Positions 1 to 7,017 of a stretch of DNA of 33,234 nucleotides are shown piece after piece; within the stretch, counting starts at the first letter, position 1, and every line of letters starts with the position of its first letter. The notes under the pieces are model-generated. The model ran no database searches, had not been told where the DNA came from, and saw nothing but the letters and a program-made list of their open reading frames with translations. The DNA lies in NCBI GenBank assembly GCA_903881585.1, contig CAIRTW010000140.1, positions 1 to 33,234 of the forward strand, given 5' to 3'. Origin of the DNA: an uncultured Bacteroidota bacterium (lineage in GTDB: Bacteria > Bacteroidota > Bacteroidia > Chitinophagales > Chitinophagaceae). Both the position numbers and the translations under genes were made by a program.

Positions 1-214
1 ACCTATTGTATGCAGGGTGAGGCCTAAACCACCTGACCTCCAAAAAGATATTTTCCGGCAAAGCCCAAGTCTCTTTCAGTAAAATCAGGCTTTCCCAGAG
101 ATATTTTGCCCTTTTTGAAAAAGTTCCGTATGTTTATGACCGTACCCGAAATTGTAAACCGATATCCTTCCATTAGCACCCTGCAATTTCCCCGTAATTA
201 TATTAAATTAGCAG

Positions 215-445
215 ATGGAATCTAATTCCCAAACAGTAATCTATCAAACCGAAAACGGCCAGACAAAATTAGATGTCCGCTTAGAAAATGAAACCGTCTG
301 GCTTACCCAGAAGCGAATGGCGAAGTTGTTTCAGACAACACCTCAAAATATAACCCTTCATCTGAAAAATATTTTTGATGAAAGGGAATTGATCGAATCC
401 GCAACTTGTAAGGATTTCTTACAAGTTCGTAAAGAAGGGAATTAG
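215..445 (+). pseudogene. RhuM-like protein, N-terminal fragment
   Basis: The 76-residue product matches the start of RhuM-family proteins (virulence RhuM / Fic-associated DNA-binding type): an N-terminal beta segment, then a helix-turn-helix-like stretch (VWLTQKRMAKLFQTTPQNI, about residues 29-47) followed by HLKNIF and a KDFLQVR element. Full-length members are usually around 300 residues or more; here the frame stops just after KDFLQVRKEGN, before the part that normally continues the domain. I see no continuation in any frame of the next 230 bases, so this is a truncated remnant and not a short functional gene. A shortened DNA-binding protein cannot be fully excluded. The stop lies between two similar hairpins (403-427 and 456-480), which may relate to the truncation. 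The biochemical role of RhuM proteins is not well established. Confidence 0.6.
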
Positions 446-480
446 ACCCAAAAACAACTATTAAGGATTTCTTAATAGTT
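403..480. repeat. Twin covarying hairpins with GATTT loop
   Basis: Two perfect 10-bp inverted repeats share the same 5-nt loop GATTT: 403-427 (arm AACTTGTAAG) and 456-480 (arm AACTATTAAG). Three arm bases differ between the copies, and the opposite arm carries the matching complementary changes, so pairing is kept. Both are followed by TTCG or TCG. A third right arm (CTTAATAGTT, 497-506) lies downstream without its left partner. Copy 1 is inside the RhuM-like frame and encodes CKDFLQVR; copy 2 would read IKDFLIVR in another frame. Confidence 0.75.
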
Positions 481-680
481 CGTTTTGGAAGGTCTTCTTA
501 ATAGTTTTAGAACCATCTTCATTAGTTCTGATAAATAAGCATTGAATGTTCCTGCACTCGTTGTTTTCATAAAAAGTATTTACTGGAATTGCGATTTATC
601 AGAAGTGGCGCGGAAAGAAAAATGAGGAGTTGTACATCAGATCAATTTTGGTTCCTTACTTTTAACCCTCAACACAATAC

Positions 681-1850
681 ATGGCTCAAAACATACTTGT
701 TATAGACGATGAAAAAGCGATCCGCAAGGCGCTTAACGAGATACTGACCTTCGAAGGATTTGTGGTGGACGAGGCTGTGGATGGGGCTGAAGGCGCGAAA
801 AAAATCAAAGAGAATAGTTACGACTGCATCCTCTGCGACATAAAAATGCCGAAGATGGACGGGCTGGAGGTGCTGCAGGTAGCGCGCGAGGAGCGGCCGG
901 ATACGCCGTTCATAGTTATCTCCGGACATGGAAACATAGAGACGGCTGTAGATGCGGTGCGGAAGGGCGCATACGACTATATCTCCAAGCCGCCCGACCT
1001 GAACCGATTGCTGATAACGGTGCGCAATGCCATGGACAAAAAAAGCCTGGTATCAGAAACCCGGCAGCTGCGTAAACGGATATCGCGCGGGAATGAGATG
1101 ATAGGCGGCAGTGAGGCGATGGCGCAGATACAGGAAACGATAAAGAAAGTGGCACCCACGGATGCGCGTGTACTGGTAACGGGTGAAAATGGCGTGGGCA
1201 AGGAACTGGTAGCACGCCGCATACATGAGTTGAGCAATCGGGCTAATGGGCCACTGGTGGAGGTGAACTGTGCTGCTATACCATCTGAACTGATAGAGAG
1301 CGAGTTGTTCGGGCATGAGAAGGGGTCGTTTACATCGGCTATAAAGCAGCGTATAGGTAAGTTTGAGCAGGCCAATGGCGGCACACTGTTCCTGGATGAG
1401 ATAGGCGACATGAGCCATGATGCGCAGGCCAAGATGCTGCGCGCACTGCAGGAAGGCAAAATAACCCGCGTGGGTGGCGAAAAGGAGATAAAGGTAGATG
1501 TACGCGTAATAGCGGCTACCAATAAAAACCTGATGGAAGAAGTGGATGCCAAAAAATTTCGCATGGACCTATATCACCGACTTAGTGTGATACTGATAAA
1601 AGTACCGCCGCTGAATGCAAGAAGGGAAGATATCCCGGAGCTTATAAGCCACTTTATGAAAGAGATAAGTGAAGATTATAAGCAGCCGGTAAAAGAAATA
1701 GAGTCGGCTGCGATCTCAGCTCTTCAACAATTCAACTGGACAGGTAATATCCGCGAGTTGCGCAATGTGGTGGAGCGCCTGATCATCCTTTCGGATAAAA
1801 AGATTACGAAGAAGGATGTGGAGACGTATATTATTACCCCCGTTTCTTAA
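681..1850 (+). CDS. Sigma-54-dependent response regulator (NtrC family) lacking HTH
   Basis: A two-component response regulator that should activate sigma-54 RNA polymerase. Residues 1-120 form a receiver domain with acidic pocket D9/D10, phospho-acceptor D53 and K103. Residues 140-375 form the AAA+ domain: Walker A GENGVGKE (168-175), sigma-54 contact loop GSFTSA (215-220, in place of the consensus GAFTGA), Walker B GGTLFLDEIG (233-242), arginine finger region FRMDLYHRL (293-301) and sensor II NIRELRN (356-362). At 389 residues it is about 60-80 shorter than NtrC and ends right after the AAA+ lid, so the Fis-type DNA-binding helix-turn-helix is absent. No histidine kinase gene is adjacent. 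A weak Bacteroidota-type promoter (TACTTTTA, 657-664) lies just upstream. The function is clear at family level; the regulon is unknown. Confidence 0.93.
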   Translation: MAQNILVIDDEKAIRKALNEILTFEGFVVDEAVDGAEGAKKIKENSYDCILCDIKMPKMDGLEVLQVAREERPDTPFIVISGHGNIETAVDAVRKGAYDYISKPPDLNRLLITVRNAMDKKSLVSETRQLRKRISRGNEMIGGSEAMAQIQETIKKVAPTDARVLVTGENGVGKELVARRIHELSNRANGPLVEVNCAAIPSELIESELFGHEKGSFTSAIKQRIGKFEQANGGTLFLDEIGDMSHDAQAKMLRALQEGKITRVGGEKEIKVDVRVIAATNKNLMEEVDAKKFRMDLYHRLSVILIKVPPLNARREDIPELISHFMKEISEDYKQPVKEIESAAISALQQFNWTGNIRELRNVVERLIILSDKKITKKDVETYIITPVS

Positions 1851-1863
1851 ACCCACCAGCCTT

Positions 1864-1893
1864 AAACCCCCGGCCCCTAAAGGGGAGTGCTTT
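1864..1893. repeat. TAAA-loop palindrome (copy 1), probable terminator
   Basis: Fourteen bases after the stop of the sigma-54 regulator lies CCCCTAAAGGGG (1874-1885) with a C-rich left flank and GAGTGCTTTATGA to the right. Related copies lie at 20636-20690 and 30653-30697. The G+C-rich hairpin followed by a short T-rich tract could end transcription of the regulator. Confidence 0.6.
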
Positions 1894-2002
1894 ATGAATA
1901 TATTTTCAGCTTTAGAATATACCTCAGAGTAATGCGCAATTAAGCATGTATGATCTTGTAATCAAGTTAAATTTAATTCATAAATTTGGTAAAAGAATTA
2001 GT

Positions 2003-2248
2003 ATGACGACAGCTTTGGTGCGGCAGAAATTATATGAGTACATACGCATTGCAGACGAAAAAAAGGTTAAGGCTATTCTCACCATGGTTGAAGATGAGCT
2101 TATAGAATTTGATTGGACAAAAGATAAAGAATTTCTTACTGAACTGGATCGGCGTTCTGCTGAATATAAATCGGGACAGGTTAAGGGCATTCCTTGGGAA
2201 GAGGCGAAAAAGCAAATACTAGCATCGTCTAAAGGCAAGAAAAGATGA
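2003..2248 (+). CDS. Antitoxin, putative addiction-module component
   Basis: An 81-residue acidic/basic protein resembling the Bacteroidota antitoxins paired with RelE/ParE-type toxins: an N-terminal helical segment (MTTALVRQKLYEYIRIAD) and a C-terminal toxin-binding-like segment with LDRRSAEYKSG and IPWEEAKKQI. I place the start at 2003, not at the upstream in-frame ATG at 1946, because the extra 19 residues are not family-like and MTTxLVRxKLxEYI is the usual beginning. The stop overlaps the start of the toxin gene (ATGA at 2245-2248), the classic translationally coupled arrangement. The partner toxin is interrupted, so this antitoxin is now probably an orphan. Confidence 0.75.
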   Translation: MTTALVRQKLYEYIRIADEKKVKAILTMVEDELIEFDWTKDKEFLTELDRRSAEYKSGQVKGIPWEEAKKQILASSKGKKR

Positions 2249-2544
2249 TCTACCAAATCGAGCTGCACACTTTTGCTTTACAGGAATTACAAGAATCATA
2301 TGGTTGGTATGAAGAGCGGGTTGAAGGATTAGGCCTTCGTTTTTTAGCCGCTGTCCAAAAAAAATTTGACGAGCTATCTGCCGCTCCTAAACTTTATGCA
2401 AAGTAGAAAGGCAACTATAGAGAAACTATCGTCAAAGATTTTCCATTTACAATAATTTATGAGGTTATAGAAAAACAGAACATTGTTTTTGTTTCATACA
2501 TTTTTCATACTAAAAGAAATCCCCGACTAAAATATAAGCGATAA
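2245..2544 (+). pseudogene. RelE/ParE-type toxin with internal TAG stop
   Basis: Reading from the ATG overlapping the antitoxin stop gives a RelE/ParE-like sequence: IYQIELHTFALQELQESYGW, a helix with FLAAVQKKFDEL, then PKLYAK, a TAG at 2404-2406 (codon 54), and in the same frame KGNYRE, VKDFPFTIIYEV, IVFVSYIFHTKRNP and TAA at 2542-2544. The whole 99-codon frame is toxin-like on both sides of the TAG with no frameshift, so a single nonsense substitution has removed the C-terminal half, which carries the conserved NYRE and FHTKRNP segments that normally contribute to the ribonuclease/gyrase-binding face. Reinitiation inside the second half is unlikely to give an active protein. A base-calling error is the main alternative. 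Confidence 0.8.
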
Positions 2545-2596
2545 TTTTGGCGATTCGGATTTGTTAGCAGCCGTAACAAGCGCCGGGTTACCTCAA

Positions 2597-2992
2597 TCAT
2601 TTTCCAAACTCTTCATCAATCGCTTCCCAGAGCTCTATTTTGTTTCCATCGGGATCCATGATGTGCGCAAATTTGCCGTATTCAGATACCTCCATATCAC
2701 CTACCTGCTGCACACCTTCCTTCTTTAATTCTCCCAGCAGCCACTCCAGGTCCTCTACACGGTAGTTGATCATAAACTCTTTTGCAGAAGGCCCAAAGTA
2801 TTTCGTGTCAGCTGGAAAGGTGCTCCAGGCAGTAGTTCCCTTTTTATCCGGATCGTCTGCGTGGCGCCAGTCGAATGTAGCGCCCCATTGCTCCGCATTC
2901 AGGCCAAGGTGGGTATTGTACCAGTTGCGGGTGGCAGCGGGGTCGGCACTTTTAAAGAAAATACCTCCGATGTTTGTGACTCTTTTTGGCAT
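2597..2992 (-). CDS. VOC (glyoxalase/bleomycin-resistance) superfamily protein
   Basis: A 131-residue vicinal-oxygen-chelate fold protein. Family marks are the opening IGGIFFKSADPAATRNWYNT (beta strand plus helix), the FMINYRVEDLEWLLGEL segment that starts the second beta-alpha-beta-beta-beta module, and the end FAHIMDPDGNKIELWEA, typical of glyoxalase/dioxygenase-like proteins, with the final Glu a likely metal ligand. The substrate cannot be told from sequence; many such proteins act on small hydrophobic or thiol adducts. It is transcribed alone on the minus strand. The ATG is immediately upstream of a conserved PKRVTNIGG start. Confidence 0.88.
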   Translation of the reverse strand: MPKRVTNIGGIFFKSADPAATRNWYNTHLGLNAEQWGATFDWRHADDPDKKGTTAWSTFPADTKYFGPSAKEFMINYRVEDLEWLLGELKKEGVQQVGDMEVSEYGKFAHIMDPDGNKIELWEAIDEEFGK

Positions 2993-3020
2993 GGTAAAGT
3001 CTGTTTAGAGACCTAAAAAT

Positions 3021-3049
3021 ATAAAATTCCGGCGAAACCGGAATTTTAT
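3021..3049 (-). terminator. Rho-independent terminator of the small secreted-protein genes
   Basis: A perfect 12-bp stem (ATAAAATTCCGG, 3021-3032, paired with 3038-3049) with loop CGAAA. It lies 27 bases beyond the stop of the minus-strand gene at 3077-3463, and on that strand the A/T-rich stem base continues into a T-rich stretch. It also separates this gene from the start of the VOC gene. Confidence 0.7.
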
Positions 3050-3076
3050 CAAACTATCATTATGGCGCACTCGCTT

Positions 3077-3463
3077 TTAGTAAATGGTGGCATCGAACGC
3101 AGCCAGCCTGGTATGCAGTGCGGCGCGGTTTGCAACAAAGTCGGCTTTCAGCGGCAATATGGTGCCGTAGATGTTTCTCTGTGTTTTCATGAGGGTCTCA
3201 AATGCCGTCTTAGCCGCCGGGGTAGGCGCGGTGGCAATACTGTTCTTAGTATAAGAGAGCACCTCGACCATCATGGTGTGGAGTGTATTCCAGGTAGTGG
3301 CGCTTGCAGCAGTGTTGCCGGCTGCTATGTAAGAGTCCAGCAGATTTACCTGTGTGGTGAAATCAGTTGCGGATATATGCGTGACCTGGGCTGCACTGCG
3401 CGATACAGAACTAACTGTACAAACAGCGGTAAGGAGAAAACAGGCTAACAAAATGCGTTTCAT
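3077..3463 (-). CDS. Small secreted protein of unknown function (paralogue 1)
   Basis: 128 residues with an N-terminal signal peptide (MKRILLACFLLTAVCTVSSV, cleavage probably after SAAQ near residue 26). The mature part is alpha-helical in appearance, with no cysteines. It is a tandem paralogue of the gene at 3503-3883: the two share the signal peptide start MKRILLACFLLTA, the core positions D-YIAAGN, TP-AA, NR-A-H--L--FDATIY, and the identical C-terminal hexamer. I do not recognise a named domain. Being exported with a hydrophilic helical body, it probably resides in the periplasm, but this is inference. A clear terminator follows at 3021-3049. Confidence 0.7.
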   Translation of the reverse strand: MKRILLACFLLTAVCTVSSVSRSAAQVTHISATDFTTQVNLLDSYIAAGNTAASATTWNTLHTMMVEVLSYTKNSIATAPTPAAKTAFETLMKTQRNIYGTILPLKADFVANRAALHTRLAAFDATIY

Positions 3464-3502
3464 ATGCTCAAATTAAACGGCCCAAAATAAAAACCCTACC
3501 GA

Positions 3503-3883
3503 TTAGTAAATGGTAGCATCAAACTCTCCGAGCTTGGCATGGATGGCAGTACGGTTTGTAGCCAGATCGGTTTTTAAATTCCAGATACTGTGGTAGGTAG
3601 CTATCTGGTTATGTATAATAGCTTTGTAAGCGTCTGTTGCTGCAGGGGTTGCCGCACCGGCAATACTGGCCTTTGTTACTGCGAGTACAGTTTTCATCAT
3701 TCTGTTCAGGGTATCAAAAGTTGCCTGGGCCATGGGCATATTTCCTGCCGCGATGTAAGCATCCATCTGGTTAACGGTTGTTGAAAATGACGTGGCTGTT
3801 ACGGCCTGTGCAGAAGCGTGCTGAACAGATGACACAGATAATGTGGCTGTAAGGAGGAAACAAGCTAATAAAATGCGTTTCAT
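3503..3883 (-). CDS. Small secreted protein of unknown function (paralogue 2)
   Basis: 126 residues, signal peptide MKRILLACFLLTATLSVSSV with a likely cleavage after ASAQ. It is closely related to the next gene downstream (3077-3463), about 40 bases away, and the pair probably arose by tandem duplication and is co-transcribed. The mature domain is helical, rich in Ala, Thr and Asn, with conserved MDAYIAAGN and the end EFDATIY. It starts 36 bases beyond the end of the UbiD-type gene on the same strand, so read-through is possible; a TAACTTTA element at 3902-3909 (read on the minus strand) could be its own weak promoter. Function unknown. Confidence 0.7.
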   Translation of the reverse strand: MKRILLACFLLTATLSVSSVQHASAQAVTATSFSTTVNQMDAYIAAGNMPMAQATFDTLNRMMKTVLAVTKASIAGAATPAATDAYKAIIHNQIATYHSIWNLKTDLATNRTAIHAKLGEFDATIY

Positions 3884-3919
3884 TATTTCTAATTTTTACT
3901 AAAGTTATAAAAAAAATTG

Positions 3920-5836
3920 TTATTCACTATCTAAGACGGTAGCACCCCCCCCATATAGTTGGGTTTTATACCGTAAAGACGGAGAAAAAATTATTTCTCC
4001 TATCCCCAGCGTGCTCCATTTACTGTCAATAGCCGCTATCGTGTTGTCGTCTGCTACTATAATGTTCGGCCAGGGACGATCAAAGTTATCTAATTTTTTT
4101 GTTTTACGAGTGCCGTCCAGTCCTAAAATATTGCCTCCGGCATAGAAATTATCCCTTTTGGGGTCCAGGTTATTGCAAAAACGCCATAAAACGTCGGCTA
4201 TATCATCAATTTTTACTGTGTGTTCTACATACAGTATCATTTTTATTCCAGCCATACCTGCTTGTTTACACAGCTGTTGGTGCAATTCGGACACATGATG
4301 TGACCGTTCTTTTTTTATTGACACAAATAATACGGGTATGTCCCATTCTCTGGCCAGCTTTTCATTTATCCCGATCACTTCGGGGTAGATGGCCATGATA
4401 TTTTGCTTAGAGAAATCCGGAAGCAGTTTGAAAGGAAGCAATGGCGTAGTTATCTCTTCTTCCATTTTCCGGGTGCCATCTATGCACATTTTGCCGCCAA
4501 AGCCCAGTTTAGAGCAGCTGTGGTCCAATACATCCATCGGCCCCTGGCTAAAGTAAATGTCGGTAACCGGGTTTACATTGTTGAACACATATTGCGCCAG
4601 AGCTTTGTAGTCGTCTATTTTAACCCCGCCACTAGCAACACCATCTGTGAGCACCAGTATTTTATTGAACATCATCTGGCCGGCGCCCCACATGGCATTC
4701 ATTACTTTCTGGCCCTGCCCGGCATATTCTTTATTGATGGCCGTGATAACCAGGTTGTGGAACACACCCTCCACCGGCATGTTCATATCAGTGATCTCGG
4801 GTACCATCGTCATTTTGATCGGTGCAAGGAAGATACGCTCGGTAGCTTTGCCCAGCCAGGCATCTTCCTGTGGTGGTATGCCCACTATTGTTGCAGGATA
4901 TACGGCGTCTTTTCGGTGCGTGATGGCAGTAACGTGGAACCTTGGGTAAAAATCGGGCAAGGAATAATAGCCGGTATGGTCGCCGAATGGCCCTTCCCAG
5001 ATGAGGTCTTCATCAGGTTCCACATAGCCTTCAATAATAAAATCGGCATCGGCAGGCACTTCCAGCTCCGGCTGGGTGATGCAGCGCACCAGTTCCACCT
5101 TTTTTTTGCGCAGGAAGCCGGCCAGCATATACTCATCCACATTTTCGGGCAGCGGAGCTGTGGCCGAGTAAGTGTAAACCGGGTCGCCCCCCAGCGCCAC
5201 GGCCACGGGCATGCGCTTGCCCAGTTTTTTGTATTCGTTGAAGTGGCGTGCAGAAACCTTATGCTTGTGCCAGTGCATGCCAGTCATAGTAGGCTCAAAT
5301 ACCTGCATCCGGTACATACCTATGTTCCGTATGCCGTTGTTCAGGTCTTTGGTGTGTATAGCAGGCAGGGTGATAAACCGTCCGCCATCTTCGGGCCAGC
5401 ATTTGAGTATAGGCAGCTTGCCCAGGTCGGGCTTTTCCATCACAACCTCCTGGCAAGCGCCGCGGCCATTGACCACTTTGGGCATCCATGAGGCAAACTT
5501 GCTGAGCTGCGGCAGCATAGCCAGCTTCTCCATCATTCCATTTTTGGGAGCGGTGAGCTTTTTGAACAAGTCTTCTATATCACGGGTCACATCATCGAGG
5601 TTGTTTACGCCCAGGGCTATGCACATGCGGCGCTCACTGCCCATGCTGTTAATTAGCAACGGGAAAGCCGTGCCAGTATTCTCAAAAAGAAGGGCTTTGT
5701 TCCTGTCGGCGGTTTTTGATACCCGGTCGGTGATCTCCGCGATCTCCAATACCGGATCTACAAATGTTTTTATCCTTACCAGTTCACCGGCCTGCTCCAG
5801 TGCGTCTATAAATGCACGTAACGATCTGTATGCCAT
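3920..5836 (-). CDS. UbiD-family (prenyl-FMN-dependent) decarboxylase
   Basis: A 638-residue member of the UbiD family, which performs reversible (de)carboxylation of aromatic or unsaturated acids with prenylated FMN made by a UbiX partner. The N-terminal MAYRSLRAFIDALEQAGEL with RIKTFVDPVLEIAEI is typical. The catalytic block is GYVEPDEDLIWEGPFGDHTGYY, containing the acidic residues expected in the active-site E/D-R network, followed by HVTAITHRKDAVYPATIVGIPPQED. It is longer than the roughly 490-residue E. coli UbiD but near the size usual in Bacteroidota, where such proteins are commonly annotated as menaquinone-pathway decarboxylases. No other quinone gene is nearby, so the substrate is unproven. 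Its last codons contain a run of eight G (3945-3952) encoding YGGGA. Confidence 0.9.
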   Translation of the reverse strand: MAYRSLRAFIDALEQAGELVRIKTFVDPVLEIAEITDRVSKTADRNKALLFENTGTAFPLLINSMGSERRMCIALGVNNLDDVTRDIEDLFKKLTAPKNGMMEKLAMLPQLSKFASWMPKVVNGRGACQEVVMEKPDLGKLPILKCWPEDGGRFITLPAIHTKDLNNGIRNIGMYRMQVFEPTMTGMHWHKHKVSARHFNEYKKLGKRMPVAVALGGDPVYTYSATAPLPENVDEYMLAGFLRKKKVELVRCITQPELEVPADADFIIEGYVEPDEDLIWEGPFGDHTGYYSLPDFYPRFHVTAITHRKDAVYPATIVGIPPQEDAWLGKATERIFLAPIKMTMVPEITDMNMPVEGVFHNLVITAINKEYAGQGQKVMNAMWGAGQMMFNKILVLTDGVASGGVKIDDYKALAQYVFNNVNPVTDIYFSQGPMDVLDHSCSKLGFGGKMCIDGTRKMEEEITTPLLPFKLLPDFSKQNIMAIYPEVIGINEKLAREWDIPVLFVSIKKERSHHVSELHQQLCKQAGMAGIKMILYVEHTVKIDDIADVLWRFCNNLDPKRDNFYAGGNILGLDGTRKTKKLDNFDRPWPNIIVADDNTIAAIDSKWSTLGIGEIIFSPSLRYKTQLYGGGATVLDSE

Positions 5837-5890
5837 GAGGCAAAGGTAAGTAACGAAAAACAGGAATAGGAAAACACGGTATAACGAAAA

Positions 5891-7003
5891 CTAATCAACT
5901 TCCCGGCCAATAACCAATGAAGGCTTCATCTTGCTGGTAATGCGTTTTCCCAAACGCATAAACGGGAGCTCAACGCTATAATGCAGTACGGTGGCGGCTA
6001 AGGTTACCAGCAATGTACATGTCAGCGTAACTAAAACAAGGCGATACCGGTAGTCTGGCCCAGAAAGGAAATTTCCCAGGTACAGATAGAGCAAGTCGAT
6101 TACTAATACATGCACCAGGTATATGCTGAATGATATTTTTCCGAAGAATACCAATATCCTGTTCTCAAGAATTCTTTGTACCCGTTTACTATGAAGAATG
6201 GCCACAAGGAATACGAAGCACGCCAGCCCGGCATAGACTGCAAAATCGAGATGCAGATAATCTGCAATGTATTTATAAGTAGGCCCAAACGGCCAGATAC
6301 CATCTATGTGCCTCAAAGAAAAAAATATTGCTGCGACAATTAATATCGGATACCTGTACCTGAACCATTTTGTTTGCCTGAAAGACCTGTCTGAAATTTC
6401 CAGATAATAACAGCTGGCCAGGATACCAAACAAAAACAAATAGCTGCACATCAGGTTATTACCTATGATCAGGGTTACAACGATCAGGTAAGCGACCAAT
6501 CGCCTGTCCTTTAGCGCCAGAGCTATGAAAAACGGCATAAGAAATGAAACGGCCATTTCAAAAGTGAGTGTCCAGCCAGGGCCATAAAATTTATTGTGGA
6601 AACGCAATAAGAGTGCTTCCTCCCAAAATTCATACTTATTGTAAACGAAGAGGTCTTTAAAAAAATGCAGCCCCAGTTCACCCCGATGCTGAAATAAAGC
6701 GCCGGCCAGGACCATGAGAAAAAACCCCGGAAAAAGCCGAAAAAAACGGCTTACATAAAACGGTCCAACATCGAGCGACTTGTTCCGAACAATATATTTA
6801 TAAGACAGCACAAATCCACTCAGCACAAAAAAGAAATTTACTGCCTCCTGCCCGTTAAAAACGAGGAAAAAGTAGTGCATATTCATTTTTTCCTGGAAGT
6901 TGCGCGACAAAAAATGAGTAGCAAATACCATTAATGACGCAATGCCCCTTGCCGAATCGAGGTATTTGAGATGAGGTTCAGCATTATTGGCAGTCGCGGG
7001 CAT
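5891..7003 (-). CDS. Acyltransferase family 3 membrane protein (copy A)
   Basis: A 370-residue integral membrane acyltransferase of the OafA/NodX type, which moves acyl groups (often acetyl) onto sugars of surface polysaccharides or lipids. The first helix carries YLDSARGIASLMVFATHF with the conserved Arg and His30; FFFVLSGFVLSYKY and FYVSRFFRLFPGF follow, matching the family's second and third helices. About ten hydrophobic segments are visible through the rest, ending in a basic cytoplasmic tail (MRLGKRITSKMKPS). It is a tandem paralogue of the gene just upstream (7018-8133), starting 14 bases after that gene's stop, so the two form one operon. No glycosyltransferase cluster is adjacent, so the acceptor is unknown. 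Confidence 0.9.
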   Translation of the reverse strand: MPATANNAEPHLKYLDSARGIASLMVFATHFLSRNFQEKMNMHYFFLVFNGQEAVNFFFVLSGFVLSYKYIVRNKSLDVGPFYVSRFFRLFPGFFLMVLAGALFQHRGELGLHFFKDLFVYNKYEFWEEALLLRFHNKFYGPGWTLTFEMAVSFLMPFFIALALKDRRLVAYLIVVTLIIGNNLMCSYLFLFGILASCYYLEISDRSFRQTKWFRYRYPILIVAAIFFSLRHIDGIWPFGPTYKYIADYLHLDFAVYAGLACFVFLVAILHSKRVQRILENRILVFFGKISFSIYLVHVLVIDLLYLYLGNFLSGPDYRYRLVLVTLTCTLLVTLAATVLHYSVELPFMRLGKRITSKMKPSLVIGREVD

Positions 7004-7017
7004 AGTGATAGTTTGTT

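Noticed and set aside
24..200. Minus-strand open stretches that read smoothly (GANGRISVYNFGYGHKHTEL, then in another frame KPDFTERDLGFAGKYLFGG)
   Set aside because: No start codon, two frames needed, stops at 85-87 and 24-26, and no family recognised. It may be a decayed gene fragment, but I cannot support it.
4403..5491. 362-residue open frame on the plus strand
   Set aside because: Antisense to the UbiD-type gene, which has clear family motifs; it is a shadow of codon bias. The same holds for the 285-residue frame opposite lpxD (19657-20514).
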